Part shown: positions 50,428 through 59,340 of the stretch, in pieces | How positions within the stretch are numbered: the first letter of the stretch is position 1 | Layout of the letters: every line of letters starts with the position of its first letter | DNA from: Armatimonadetes bacterium Uphvl-Ar1 | GTDB lineage: Bacteria; Armatimonadota; Fimbriimonadia; Fimbriimonadales; Fimbriimonadaceae | DNA: 64,000 nucleotides | Reading direction: 5' to 3' | Assembly (NCBI GenBank): GCA_002162075.1 | Contig: CP021423.1 | Coordinates: 868,001-932,000, forward strand | The notes under the pieces: model-generated | What the model was told of the DNA's origin: nothing | The model's database searches: none | Seen by the model: the letters and a program-made list of their open reading frames with translations, nothing else | Position numbers and translations under genes: made by a program

Positions 50428-51374
50428 CAATTTGGGAAAAGATGCAGAAAGTTGACCGTCGCATTTTGTATGCGATTTTGGTTGTGTGCGTTTGTGTTGG
50501 GTTGTTCTTCCCAACTACGATTCCGACTGATCCTGACCCCAGCAGCAAGTCGTTTTATGCTGAAGTGATGAAGCTGGAGAAAGGGTCTACAGTCATTATT
50601 CAGACAGATTGGACTAACAGTACTCGTGGTGAGAGTATGGGTCACTTTGAGAATTTGATGCGGTTGATGATGCACGGTGATCATAAGTTCGTGTTCTATT
50701 CAGCGGCTGACCCGGCGGCTCCCCAGGTAGCGCGGACGGTTCTGGCCCGTATTGTTGCCGAACGCAAAGGTCAGGGACTCCGGGAGTACAAGGTAGGCGA
50801 GGATTACATTGACCTTGGATTCTTCCCAAACGCTGAGGCAACGAATACCACGATGGGATCGAACTTGCGCTCAGTGTGGGCGAATCGCAAGTCGAAGACA
50901 CCGACGGGAGGCGAAGTTGATGTTTGGCAAACGCCGGTGCTTAAAGATGTCAAGAACATCGGGGATATTGACATGATGATAGTTGTGACGGCATCGGCTT
51001 CGATTGATGTTGCGATTCAGCGACTCGCGCAGAAGGTTCCGATCACGGCGATGGTTACGGGAGTTACTGGTCCGGGGGTTTTGCCGTTCTACCAATCGGG
51101 GCAGGTCAAGGGACTAGCGATAGGATTGAAAGGCGTTTATGACGTTGAGTACATGATGGTCAACGGGATCAACGATGTTGAGGTGGAAGGCCAGAAAGTC
51201 GTTGAGTGGGACAAAGTTGGCAAGGTTGACCGGGTGAGCGAAGGGACTACGTTCTCGCGGGGGCGGGCCTATTACGGGACGCTCCACGTTGCACTGGTTT
51301 TGCTGATCTTGGCGGTAATCATGGGCAACGTTGCGATGTTTGCGAGCCGACGACGAAAAGGAGATGCAGTCTGA
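50424..51374 (+). CDS. Two-helix protein with extracytoplasmic domain (cluster gene 5)
   Basis: About 316 residues. An N-terminal helix (ILYAILVVCVCVGLFFP) and a C-terminal one (LHVALVLLILAVIMGNVAMF) flank a ~230-residue extracytoplasmic domain. It contains GSTVIIQTDWTNSTRGESMGHFENLMRLMM, HKFVFYSAADPAAPQVARTVL and IDMMIVVTASASIDVAIQRL, then TGVTGPGVLPFYQSGQVKGL. Two alternating alpha/beta layers suggest a substrate-binding or sensor fold, not a known one. AAGGTGG lies upstream of ATG 50424; the stop overlaps the next ATG (TGATG). Confidence 0.7.
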   Translation: MTIWEKMQKVDRRILYAILVVCVCVGLFFPTTIPTDPDPSSKSFYAEVMKLEKGSTVIIQTDWTNSTRGESMGHFENLMRLMMHGDHKFVFYSAADPAAPQVARTVLARIVAERKGQGLREYKVGEDYIDLGFFPNAEATNTTMGSNLRSVWANRKSKTPTGGEVDVWQTPVLKDVKNIGDIDMMIVVTASASIDVAIQRLAQKVPITAMVTGVTGPGVLPFYQSGQVKGLAIGLKGVYDVEYMMVNGINDVEVEGQKVVEWDKVGKVDRVSEGTTFSRGRAYYGTLHVALVLLILAVIMGNVAMFASRRRKGDAV

Positions 51375-52168
51375 TGGACTATGATGCAATCAAGATAACG
51401 GCGGGGGTGATTGCCACGATTGGCCTGTACAGCATCCTCTACAAAGAAAACAAGTTCTACCGGTTCTTTGAGCATGTGTTCTTGGGATTGGCGGCGGGCT
51501 ACACAATTGTTGCTCAGTGGAAAGATACGTTGTATCCCCAGTGGTGGCTCAAAATGTTTGGTCAGGTTGCCGATGTCGATGCGGCAACGGGTGCGGTGAC
51601 GAGTCCGGCGGTTCCGGGGAACTGGATTTATGCGGCGATGCTCCCGATTGGGCTTTTGGCTTACTTGGTCTTTAATCGGAAGCACAACTGGATGAGCAAG
51701 ATTCCGATTGGGGTCATTTTGGGCTTGTGGTCTGGACAACAGATTCAAATTTGGTGGAACACCTGGGGTCCACAAATTTACAGTTCGATGCAGCCGATTA
51801 TTCCGACGACTTTCAGCACTTTGTCAGTGCCGGCTACGGTTGAGGTCGTCAATGGTCAGGTAATGCCAATTCAGGATCCAGTTGCTTTGGCGAACGTTCA
51901 GCAGCAATTGGCAAACAACCTTTACTTGACTCAAGCGTTGACGAACTTCATTTTTGTCTTGACCTTCGCCTCGGCGTTTAGCTACTTCATTTTCAGCTTT
52001 GAATTGAAGGGCAAGTTCTTGACCGGGATCAACAAGTTTGGTCGCTGGATGCTGATGATTGGTTTTGGTGCGATCTTTGGTAGTACGGTTATGGCTCGAT
52101 TTGCGTTGGTCATTGACCGGATGAGCTATATCGTGAACGAGTGGGTGCAGGCATTAACGCAGAGGTAA
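51374..52168 (+). CDS. Polytopic membrane protein (cluster gene 6)
   Basis: About 264 residues with five or six membrane helices (ITAGVIATIGLYSIL, IYAAMLPIGLLAYLVFN, IPIGVILGLWSGQQIQIWW, FIFVLTFASAFSYFIFSFEL and a C-terminal MLMIGFGAIFGSTVMARFAL). A ~65-residue extracytoplasmic loop with many Gln/Val lies between helices 4 and 5. It begins with NKFYRFFEHVFLGLAAGYTI. AAGGAG lies upstream of its ATG. It closes the cluster; recO follows within 10 bp. No family recognised. Confidence 0.7.
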   Translation: MDYDAIKITAGVIATIGLYSILYKENKFYRFFEHVFLGLAAGYTIVAQWKDTLYPQWWLKMFGQVADVDAATGAVTSPAVPGNWIYAAMLPIGLLAYLVFNRKHNWMSKIPIGVILGLWSGQQIQIWWNTWGPQIYSSMQPIIPTTFSTLSVPATVEVVNGQVMPIQDPVALANVQQQLANNLYLTQALTNFIFVLTFASAFSYFIFSFELKGKFLTGINKFGRWMLMIGFGAIFGSTVMARFALVIDRMSYIVNEWVQALTQR

Positions 52169-52174
52169 CCGCTT

Positions 52175-52912
52175 ACGGCTGAAGTCACTGCTTCCGCACT
52201 TGTCTTGAATCGATCAGACGCTGGTGAAAACGACCGGCGTCTGATTCTTTTGACGGAGTCGCAGGGTTTGGTGGATGTTGTGGCGAAGGGGGCGAGGAAG
52301 TCGGGAAGTCGTCTAGCCGGTGGGAGTGAACCGATGGTTTTAGCGGAGTTCACTTGGGCTGAAGGGCGCGCGCGAAGTTTTGTCCAGCATGTGAAACCGG
52401 TTACGAGCTTTCCTGGGTTGAGGCAGAATTATGATCGCATGATGGGGGGGATAGCCTGGTGCGATTCGGTGAGGTCATTCTTGCCTTTTGGGGCACCAGC
52501 GGATGAAATTTTTGCTTTATCGGTTCGGATTTTGCGGACTTTGGAAGAAGAGCGTGACGTGGTTCCCGTTTTGGCGTGGGGTTTTGCCCGGCTTTTGATG
52601 GAGGATGGTTTGGCACCGGATTGGTTGGTTTGTGCGGTGACGGGAGAGGCATTAGCGAAGACTCCGGTTGCGTTTGATTTTGCGGTGGGTGGTCCAGTGG
52701 AAAATCCTGAATTGGCGAGTGGTCAGGTGGAGTGGGTTGATTTTGAGGTTCTCGTGGGATTGATGCGGATTGGGGAGTTGGAGGAGCCACCGCTCAAGTT
52801 TCGGCACGGAGTAGTGAGTCTCAACTTGTTACGAATGGTGATGGAATACCACACGGATCGGAAATGCGTTGCGCTTCGGAGTTTGATTTCGGACCTGAGA
52901 TCATCAGGATAG
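52175..52912 (+). CDS. recO: DNA repair protein RecO, possibly ACG start
   Basis: About 246 residues. RecO loads RecA on gapped DNA together with RecF/R. The N-terminal OB fold reads ASALVLNRSDAGENDRRLILLTESQGLVDVVAKGARKSGSRLAGGSEPM, and the helical C-terminal half includes DVVPVLAWGFARLLMEDGLAPDW. The first normal start codon, TTG 52205, would remove part of the first conserved strand (ALVL). An ACG at 52175, 9 bases after AGAGG, would give the full fold as AEVTASALVLN. ACG is a known but rare start; a consensus error in ATG is the alternative. It lacks the usual zinc-binding Cys set. Confidence 0.85.
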   Translation, partial: TAEVTASALVLNRSDAGENDRRLILLTESQGLVDVVAKGARKSGSRLAGGSEPMVLAEFTWAEGRARSFVQHVKPVTSFPGLRQNYDRMMGGIAWCDSVRSFLPFGAPADEIFALSVRILRTLEEERDVVPVLAWGFARLLMEDGLAPDWLVCAVTGEALAKTPVAFDFAVGGPVENPELASGQVEWVDFEVLVGLMRIGELEEPPLKFRHGVVSLNLLRMVMEYHTDRKCVALRSLISDLRSSG

Positions 52913-52937
52913 GCAACTGTCAACCGGGGTGGCTGAG

Positions 52938-52943
52938 TAGAAT
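52938..52943 (+). promoter_or_regulatory. Probable -10 box (TAGAAT) of a leaderless promoter
   Basis: TAGAAT ends 6 nt before the ATG 52950 of the peptide-binding lipoprotein. Confidence 0.5.
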
Positions 52944-52949
52944 GTGGCT

Positions 52950-54575
52950 ATGAAGATGAAGTTTTCATCGATGGCGATGTTGCTCATGGGAGCGATAGCT
53001 TTGGGAGTTTTTGCGGGCTGCGGTCAGGGTTCGGGCGGCGGCGGATTTAGCCAACGTGGCGCGGCGGCAGAGGACAATGTTCTTCGCTATCCGATTCCGA
53101 ATAATCCGACAAGTCTTGATCCGGCGATTGTGCAGGATGGCGATACGCTTGACTTGCTGTTACAAACTTATGAAGGTTTGGTCGGCTGGGATGAGAACAA
53201 TGAAGTTGTGGGTTTGCTGGCGGAAAGTTGGGAAGTGACCCCGGACGCCAAGACGTTCACGTTTACGATGCGTGAGGGGGTCAAGTTCCAGAACGGTCGT
53301 GTTGTCACGGCAGAGGATGTGAAGTGGAGCATTGAGCGGGCTTGTAATCCGGTTATGGCATCTACGACATGCACGGCTTATCTGGGTGACGTTGTGGGGG
53401 TAGTTGAAATGAATGCGGGAGATGCCGATTCTATTTCCGGAATTGAAGTATTGGATGAGAAGACGATCAAGTTCAGCTTGAAGCAGCCGACTCCGTACTT
53501 CCTTGGGAAGTTGACTTATATTGTTTCGGCAGCAGTACCAAAGGAATCGGTTCCGGCGGATCGACAAATCAATAAGGCGGAAGAGGTTGTTGGAACTGGC
53601 CCTTACAAGATGGTGCAGTATGAGGACAAGCAGTTAGCGGTTTTGGAACCGTTTGACGAGTATTGGGGGGGCAAGCCTTCGCTCTCCAAAATCGAGCGCC
53701 CAGTCATTTTGCAAGCAGATACCCGATTGACAAAGTTCAAGAACGGTGAGCTTGATATGTTGCTGTTGCAGCGACAGGATTTGAAAGGAGTGGAGTCTGA
53801 TCCAGAACTCAAGAGTCAAATCAACTTCCAGCCTCGGGCGGCTATTTGGTATGTCGGGATGAACTCGTTGCAATACAAGCCGTTTGCCGACGTGCGAGTG
53901 CGGCGCGCTTTTGCCATGGCAATTGACCGGGACGTGATTGTGAATGAACTTCTTGGTGGCGTGAACCAGGTGGCGAAGACAATTGTTCCGCCGGGGATTC
54001 CGGGGCACCGAGAAGAAGGTGCGGGATTTGGTTTTGATCCGGAAGAGGCCAAGAAGTTGCTTGCGGATGCGGGCTATCCAGGAGGAAAGGGAATGCCCCA
54101 ACTGGAGATTAACTTCCGAGAAGGGTATCCGGACATCAAGACTGTAGCCGAAGCGGTTGCCGGCCAGATCAAGCAGAATTTGGGCATTGATGTACGGGCT
54201 CAGCCGATGGAGTGGGGCAAGTATTTGGAAGAATATAACAACAAGCGATTGACGTTCTATCATATGCGATGGTCAGCCGACTTTTACGACATGCAGAACT
54301 TCTTGAGTCACATGTTGGCGACGAATGGTCCAGAAAACAAGTTTGGCTACAGTAACGCCGAATTTGATAAGTTGTGCCAGCAAGCGGATACGACGGTGGA
54401 AATGGATAAGCGGATTCCGCTTTACCAGAAGGCGGAAGACATCGCTTTGCAAGATGCGGCCTGGATTCCGATCTACTTCCAACGTGACGTTGAATTGGTC
54501 TCGCCAGCAATCAAGAATCTGCGGCCGAGCCTGGGCGGTTACTTGCCGCACACAGAAGCGACGGTCACTCGATAA
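52950..54575 (+). CDS. ABC transporter substrate-binding lipoprotein (peptide/oligopeptide type)
   Basis: About 541 residues. A lipoprotein signal (MLLMGAIALGVFAGC, lipobox VFAGC) is followed by the SBP_bac_5 fold: RYPIPNNPTSLDPAIVQDGDTLDLLLQTYEGLVGW, LAESWEVTPDAKTFTFTMREGVKFQNG, ADVRVRRAFAMAIDRDVIV and AWIPIYFQRDVELVSPAIKNL. It would capture oligopeptides or other cargo for an OppBCDF/DppBCDF importer. No permease is adjacent; an OppF-type ATPase is encoded at 62199. A TAGAAT hexamer ends six bases before the start. Confidence 0.9.
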   Translation: MKMKFSSMAMLLMGAIALGVFAGCGQGSGGGGFSQRGAAAEDNVLRYPIPNNPTSLDPAIVQDGDTLDLLLQTYEGLVGWDENNEVVGLLAESWEVTPDAKTFTFTMREGVKFQNGRVVTAEDVKWSIERACNPVMASTTCTAYLGDVVGVVEMNAGDADSISGIEVLDEKTIKFSLKQPTPYFLGKLTYIVSAAVPKESVPADRQINKAEEVVGTGPYKMVQYEDKQLAVLEPFDEYWGGKPSLSKIERPVILQADTRLTKFKNGELDMLLLQRQDLKGVESDPELKSQINFQPRAAIWYVGMNSLQYKPFADVRVRRAFAMAIDRDVIVNELLGGVNQVAKTIVPPGIPGHREEGAGFGFDPEEAKKLLADAGYPGGKGMPQLEINFREGYPDIKTVAEAVAGQIKQNLGIDVRAQPMEWGKYLEEYNNKRLTFYHMRWSADFYDMQNFLSHMLATNGPENKFGYSNAEFDKLCQQADTTVEMDKRIPLYQKAEDIALQDAAWIPIYFQRDVELVSPAIKNLRPSLGGYLPHTEATVTR

Positions 54576-54580
54576 ATCTG

Positions 54581-55807
54581 GTGGCAACGCTCGTTGCTGG
54601 TCGCTTCGTTCCCTCTCCGGGTGCCTTGAGTTGGCATCCGGAGGGGGAATCGGTTCGTTTGGGGTGGCAAAGTCACGGTGGTGCTGGGCGTCTGCATCCT
54701 GCTCGGGCTTTTCCGATGCGGTTAGTGGTTGAAGTTCCGGATGGAGCGGCTCGGGTCTCGGCGGTTGTTATGCGAGGGGTTTTTGCGGCTTGTGCGGCGG
54801 TTCGCCATGAACCGCTGGGGGCGATTGGTGCGGTCTTACTTGTCCGAGGTGGGGAAGGAGTGGCCCCATTTCAATTGAATTTGGTGAATGGTCGTCACTA
54901 TGGGGATGGGGGTGATGGGGTTTCGGTTGAGCGGATCAATGGGGACGGAACAAGCTTGCGGCAAGTGGGGGTTGTGGAAGGGGCTGATGGAGAGAATTAC
55001 CGAGTTGATGAGCTACGGATAGAGTTTGGGCGAGTTCGTAGTGTTTCGGGACTAGAATTCCGGGATATGGGGACTCCCGCGAGTTTTGCAGTGTTTGAGG
55101 TTTTGTTTGAGGCGGAAGTGGGAGCGGTCTGTCCTTTCCGGGGGCATGGGGAGAAAATCTCACTTGCCGAATTGGGAAGTATTGTTCGGCTAAGGGATTG
55201 GGGGCGGTTTGACGCATCGGTGGCGCAGTTGCGGCGGGGGATTTTGGAGTCGGGTGATCTGGATGAAGGGAAAGGTTCAGCCCTGACATTTTTGGCGGTC
55301 GTGGCGGCGGCGATTTTGGATTTTGGTGGCGATCGAGAGATGCACCGATTTCAGCTTGATGCGGCTCGGGAATTGGATGCTCTGACTGATCCGCGACAGG
55401 TTGCGGATCGGGCGGCGGCATTGGCGGATCAACTCCTTGAGGGCTATTTGCCAAATCGCAAGTCAGATTCAGGGAAGGTAATTGACCGCGCAATTCGTTA
55501 CATCGAATCCCGATTCACGCAAGAAATGGATGATGATGATGTGGCCTCGGAAGTCGGCTTGAGTACAAGTCATTTCCGAGCACTCTTTCGTGAGCGGGTC
55601 GGGGTGCCGTTCCACAAGTACATTTTGAATATGCGTTTGGAGAAAGCGCGTCAGGAGATTTTGACTACGGAATTGGCGATTCGGGAGATTTCGGAAGGGA
55701 TGGGATTTGTGAGTTCGGCGCATTTTAGCCGGGCATTTAGTCAGAGATTCGGAGTGTCGCCTAAAGTAATGCGTGAAAATTCGAACTCTGATGCAAATAC
55801 GGGGTGA
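54581..55807 (+). CDS. AraC-family transcriptional regulator
   Basis: A 408-residue regulator, one of the larger AraC members. The N-terminal ~290 residues form an unrecognised, mostly beta domain, then a helical segment (AAALADQLLEGYLPNRKSDS). The C-terminal ~100 residues hold two HTH motifs: DDDVASEVGLSTSHFRALFRERVGVPFHKYILNMRLEKAR and IREISEGMGFVSSAHFSRAFSQRFGVSPKVMR. GTG start, five bases after the stop of the peptide-binding protein, so the two may be co-transcribed. The ligand is unknown; the pairing suggests regulation by something the binding protein collects. Confidence 0.88.
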   Translation: MATLVAGRFVPSPGALSWHPEGESVRLGWQSHGGAGRLHPARAFPMRLVVEVPDGAARVSAVVMRGVFAACAAVRHEPLGAIGAVLLVRGGEGVAPFQLNLVNGRHYGDGGDGVSVERINGDGTSLRQVGVVEGADGENYRVDELRIEFGRVRSVSGLEFRDMGTPASFAVFEVLFEAEVGAVCPFRGHGEKISLAELGSIVRLRDWGRFDASVAQLRRGILESGDLDEGKGSALTFLAVVAAAILDFGGDREMHRFQLDAARELDALTDPRQVADRAAALADQLLEGYLPNRKSDSGKVIDRAIRYIESRFTQEMDDDDVASEVGLSTSHFRALFRERVGVPFHKYILNMRLEKARQEILTTELAIREISEGMGFVSSAHFSRAFSQRFGVSPKVMRENSNSDANTG

Positions 55808-55838
55808 AGAATCTTTGGGGCAGGCCGAGGATTACATT

Positions 55839-55988
55839 ATGATTTGGATCGGCATCGCAGCGTGTTACTTGATTGCGGCAGGTGCGTTTTATACTCTTGC
55901 GGCGAAAACAGCGGCACCGGCAGTTGAACTGAGGGTTGTTGAGGGTGGGGCCGGTGAGTATTCGGCTGACCAATCGCGGGCCGCTTAG
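55839..55988 (+). CDS. Small single-helix membrane protein
   Basis: A 49-residue candidate: one membrane helix (IWIGIAACYLIAAGAFYTLAA) and an acidic tail. ATG 55839 was chosen because it starts the hydrophobic part. Its end touches the convergent lemA. No recognised family. Short open frames like this arise by chance, so it is only tentative. Confidence 0.35.
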   Translation: MIWIGIAACYLIAAGAFYTLAAKTAAPAVELRVVEGGAGEYSADQSRAA

Positions 55989-56539
55989 AATTTGACTTGA
56001 ACAGTTTCTCGTTCGACAGGGTTTGTGATTTCGAATAGTTCTCGGGACTTGAATGATCCGATTCCGGCGATGATGCTGCTCGGGAATGTTTCGAGTAGGG
56101 TGTTGTACTCGGTGACGACGTCGTTGTAGTACTGGCGAGAGAAGCTAATTTTTGATTCTGTTTCGCGCAGTTCCGACTGTAACTCGGTCATGTTGGTGTT
56201 GGCCTTGAGGTCGGGATAGTTTTCGACGAGGCCAAAGAATCCGGTGAGGGCTCCGGCAAGGGCACCTTCTGCTTTTCCTTTATCGGCGACACCGGTCGCG
56301 CCCATCGCTTGATTTCGGGCGGCGATTACTCGTTCCAGGGTGTCTTTCTCGTGGGACATGATTCCCTTGACAGTTTCGACAAGGTTAGGAATGAGATCAT
56401 ATCGGCGTTTGAGCTGGACATCAATCTGCGCCCATGCGTTCATGGTGAGCTGGCGCATTTTAACGAGCTTGTTGTACATGGCGATGAAGCCGATGGCGAA
56501 CAAGAGGAAGATGACGAAGAAGGCAATGGCCCAACCCAT
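55985..56539 (-). CDS. lemA: LemA family protein
   Basis: A 184-residue LemA protein. One N-terminal membrane helix (IAFFVIFLLFAIGFIAMY) is followed by the family's long helices: KLVKMRQLTMNAWAQIDVQLKRRYDLIPNLVETVKGIMSHEKDTLERVIAARNQAM, then FGLVENYPDLKANTNMTELQSELRETESKISFSRQYYNDVVTEYNTLLETFPSSIIAG. Every hallmark is present and the length is normal. The cellular role of LemA is not known with certainty. It lies 46 bp after the small lipoprotein gene on the same strand. Confidence 0.93.
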   Translation of the reverse strand: MGWAIAFFVIFLLFAIGFIAMYNKLVKMRQLTMNAWAQIDVQLKRRYDLIPNLVETVKGIMSHEKDTLERVIAARNQAMGATGVADKGKAEGALAGALTGFFGLVENYPDLKANTNMTELQSELRETESKISFSRQYYNDVVTEYNTLLETFPSSIIAGIGSFKSRELFEITNPVERETVQVKF

Positions 56540-56585
56540 AGTTACCAGTTAGGACGTGAGAATAGGGGTCAGGGTTGCAGGCAGT

Positions 56586-57017
56586 TTATCGCTCGACCTT
56601 CTTGGCGAGGGTCAGGCTGGGTTTGCCAAAGTTGGTTGGGTCTTTGAGTTCGATTTTGCCTTCGGAAAACGTGATCGTGATGGGTTGATTTTGAGCTTGG
56701 GTTTCCTTGGGAAGTTTTTCGAGTGGTTGATCCATGAGATGGGTGATGGTTAGGGTGGCTTGCTTTTCCCCCAGGGCGGCGTTGCCGATTGCAGGAAATC
56801 CTCCGCGAATGAGTTCAAATGTCCGGTCGGGTTTGATAGTCAGGATGACCCGCTGGATTGTGCCAGCGATGACGGGATTTTCTTCGGCGAGTTCGGGCGA
56901 CACCAGAGTTTCGTCCATTCCTTCCCAGGTGCCGACCCATTTTTTCGTGTGGTTTGCGCAACCAGTTGACCCGATGAGAACGAGGGCCAGCGGTATGATT
57001 CGGAGCATGGCGGGCAT
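56586..57017 (-). CDS. Small lipoprotein
   Basis: About 143 residues. A lipoprotein signal ([16 protein letters not shown], lipobox STGC) is followed by a beta-rich domain ([13 protein letters not shown]..., [47 protein letters not shown]) recalling lipocalin-like or 'WG-x-W' stress lipoproteins. The start is either ATG 57017 (nine bases after TACACT on that strand, with GGAG four bases before) or ATG 57008. Either way it overlaps the start of purL on the other strand. Confidence 0.72.
   Translation of the reverse strand: MPAMLRIIPLALVLIGSTGCANHTKKWVGTWEGMDETLVSPELAEENPVIAGTIQRVILTIKPDRTFELIRGGFPAIGNAALGEKQATLTITHLMDQPLEKLPKETQAQNQPITITFSEGKIELKDPTNFGKPSLTLAKKVER
56994..56999 (+). promoter_or_regulatory. 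Probable -10 box (TATGAT) of a leaderless purL promoter
   Basis: TATGAT ends 7 nt before ATG 57007. It lies inside the lipoprotein coding region on the other strand. Confidence 0.45.
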
Positions 57018-59265
57018 GGCTCCAGAAGTGTATCGTTCGATGGGATTGCGGGATTCAGAGTTTGAACGCATAGTGGAGTTGATGGGGCGTGAGCCTAGCT
57101 TGACGGAAGTGGGGATGTTCGCGGTGATGTGGAGCGAGCATTGTGGTTATAAGTACTCCCGTCCGATCTTGAATTACTTTAGCAAATATAAAGAGGCGAT
57201 GGAAGGGGAAGGCCTGGAGAACGCGGGGATTGTGGACATTGGGGATGGGTGGGGGATTGCGATGAAGGTGGAAAGCCATAACCATCCGAGTGCGGTTGAA
57301 CCGTATCAGGGAGCAGCAACGGGAGTTGGGGGGATTATCCGCGATATTTTCACGATGGGGGCCAGGCCAATTGCGTGTTTGAATAGTTTGCGGTTTGGGC
57401 CGATTCGGAATGGAAAGGCACCGGATGAAGTAGTGAAACGGAACCGGTTTTTGGTGGATGGTGTTGTGCGCGGAATTGCGGGCTACGGGAACTGCGTTGG
57501 GGTCCCAACGGTGGCAGGGGAGGTGAGCTTTCACCCGAGATTTAACGGTCGTCCGCTTGTGAATGCGATGTGCGTGGGCATTCTTCGGGTTGATGAAGTT
57601 GCAACGGCGGGTGCGGGGGGAGTTGGGAACCCAGTGATCTATTTGGGATCGGCAACCGGAAAGGATGGGATTCACGGAGCGACTTTTGCGAGTGAGGAAC
57701 TGGCGGATGATGATGATTCAAAGCGGCCGAATGTTCAGATTGGGGATCCGTTTGCTGAGAAGCAGTTGATTGAGGCGACTCTTGAGGCTCTGAAGACGGG
57801 GGCGGTGCATTCGATTCAGGATATGGGGGCAGCGGGCCTGACTTGCTCGACGATTGAGATGAGTGCAAAGGGGGATGTGGGAATGGATGTGAATCTTGAC
57901 CTTGTACCGATGCGGGAATCGGACATGACGGGTTACGAGCTGATGCTGAGCGAAAGTCAGGAGCGGATGTTGGCGGTGGCTCATAAGGGGCGTGAGCAAG
58001 AGGTGATTGATGTTTTTGAGAAGTGGGGAGTTCATGCTCGGGTGATTGGACATGTGACGGATACGGGTCGAGTTGTGGTGACACGGCATGGCGAAGTCAT
58101 CGCGGATGTCACGGCGAAGCACTTGGCAGATATGTGCCCGACCTATCAAATCGAGGGGGTGGAGCCAGAACACTGCCGGTTGGCGCGAGAGTTTGATATT
58201 GAATCGGTGCCGGTGCCGGCGGATTTGGGTCAGGCATTGCTCGATTTGGCCGATGTTCCGACTTTGGCAAGTAAGGAATGGGTTTACCGGCAGTATGACC
58301 ACCAGGTTCAGACGCAGACGGCACTCCTGCCCGGGGATGGGGATGCGGCCGTTTTAGCTCCACGGGGAACCAATAAAGGTTTGGCAGTCAAGATTGATGG
58401 GAATGGACTTTGGGTTCGATTGAGTCCCTATGTTGGCGGTCAGCTGGCGGTTGTTGAAGCGGCCCGAAACGTGGCTTGTACGGGAGGAAATCCGGTGGCG
58501 GCAACGGATGGATTGAATTATGGATCACCAGAGGATCCGGGGATTTATTGGACTTTTGACCAAAGCGTGAAGGGGGTTGCAGATGCGTGTGAGGCGATGC
58601 GCACGCCAGTTATTAGCGGTAATGTGAGCTTTTACAATCACGGTGATCTGGGAGAAGTCTTGCCGACGCCGATGATCGGGATGCTGGGAATTTTGGAAGA
58701 CGCCGATCACCGGATCGGCGGGCTTGTGACTGATTCGACGGATGTGTTGTTGATTTTAAGTTACGATCTGCCGGAAGTGCCCCAAGAAGGGATTGGCGCG
58801 AGTGCTTATTTGACGGAATTTCATGGGGTGGAGAACGGGGTACCGGTTCCGCCGGTATTGCATTCGGAGCGATTGCTATGTGACACGTTGGTCAAATTGG
58901 CGGCACATGGTTTGATTGAAGCTGCGCATGATGTGAGCGAGGGTGGGTTGGCGTTTGCGGTGGCTGAGATGTTTCTGAAGTCGAACCGAGGGGTGGTTGT
59001 TGATTTGCCGGAAGTCGAAGGGATTCGGCGAGATGACTCCCGACTATTCGCAGAATTACCAGGTTTTGTCTTGTTGGCAGTGAATTCTGAGAAAATAGGG
59101 AAAGTCCGGGAGCAAATTCCGGAGGGACTCAGTCTGAGACCGTTAGGCCGCTTGATTGAGGAAAGGTCGCTTAGATTCCGATATGAAGAGAGGGAAGTCG
59201 CCTCGGTGAATATACGGGATTTTGTGTCACGGCACAAAAATTGCGTCGTTCTGGCACTGAAGTAG
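57007..59265 (+). CDS. purL: Phosphoribosylformylglycinamidine synthase subunit PurL
   Basis: About 752 residues, the small PurL that works with separate PurS and PurQ to make FGAM in purine synthesis. Motifs: [81 protein letters not shown] and a repeated second half with VNSPEDP-type [14 protein letters not shown] and [16 protein letters not shown]. Some start choice remains: ATG 57007 is 7 nt after TATGAT; ATG 57016 has GGAG ten bases before it. The start overlaps the divergent lipoprotein. Confidence 0.95.
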   Translation: MAGMAPEVYRSMGLRDSEFERIVELMGREPSLTEVGMFAVMWSEHCGYKYSRPILNYFSKYKEAMEGEGLENAGIVDIGDGWGIAMKVESHNHPSAVEPYQGAATGVGGIIRDIFTMGARPIACLNSLRFGPIRNGKAPDEVVKRNRFLVDGVVRGIAGYGNCVGVPTVAGEVSFHPRFNGRPLVNAMCVGILRVDEVATAGAGGVGNPVIYLGSATGKDGIHGATFASEELADDDDSKRPNVQIGDPFAEKQLIEATLEALKTGAVHSIQDMGAAGLTCSTIEMSAKGDVGMDVNLDLVPMRESDMTGYELMLSESQERMLAVAHKGREQEVIDVFEKWGVHARVIGHVTDTGRVVVTRHGEVIADVTAKHLADMCPTYQIEGVEPEHCRLAREFDIESVPVPADLGQALLDLADVPTLASKEWVYRQYDHQVQTQTALLPGDGDAAVLAPRGTNKGLAVKIDGNGLWVRLSPYVGGQLAVVEAARNVACTGGNPVAATDGLNYGSPEDPGIYWTFDQSVKGVADACEAMRTPVISGNVSFYNHGDLGEVLPTPMIGMLGILEDADHRIGGLVTDSTDVLLILSYDLPEVPQEGIGASAYLTEFHGVENGVPVPPVLHSERLLCDTLVKLAAHGLIEAAHDVSEGGLAFAVAEMFLKSNRGVVVDLPEVEGIRRDDSRLFAELPGFVLLAVNSEKIGKVREQIPEGLSLRPLGRLIEERSLRFRYEEREVASVNIRDFVSRHKNCVVLALK
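57027..57032 (-). promoter_or_regulatory. Probable -10 box (TACACT) of the small lipoprotein gene
   Basis: On the minus strand TACACT ends 9 nt before ATG 57017 and lies inside the purL coding region. Confidence 0.4.
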
Positions 59266-59302
59266 GTTCGCTTGCTTCTTAGGTACGAGCAACTTCGTCG
59301 CC

Positions 59303-59308
59303 TATAAT
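59303..59308 (+). promoter_or_regulatory. -10 box (TATAAT) upstream of the large TPR gene
   Basis: A perfect TATAAT, 32 nt before the ATG 59341. Unlike most promoters here this gives a short leader with a possible AGGGA ribosome-binding site. Confidence 0.55.
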
Positions 59309-59340
59309 GAAACCACTTGAGCAAACAGGGATAATTCGAC

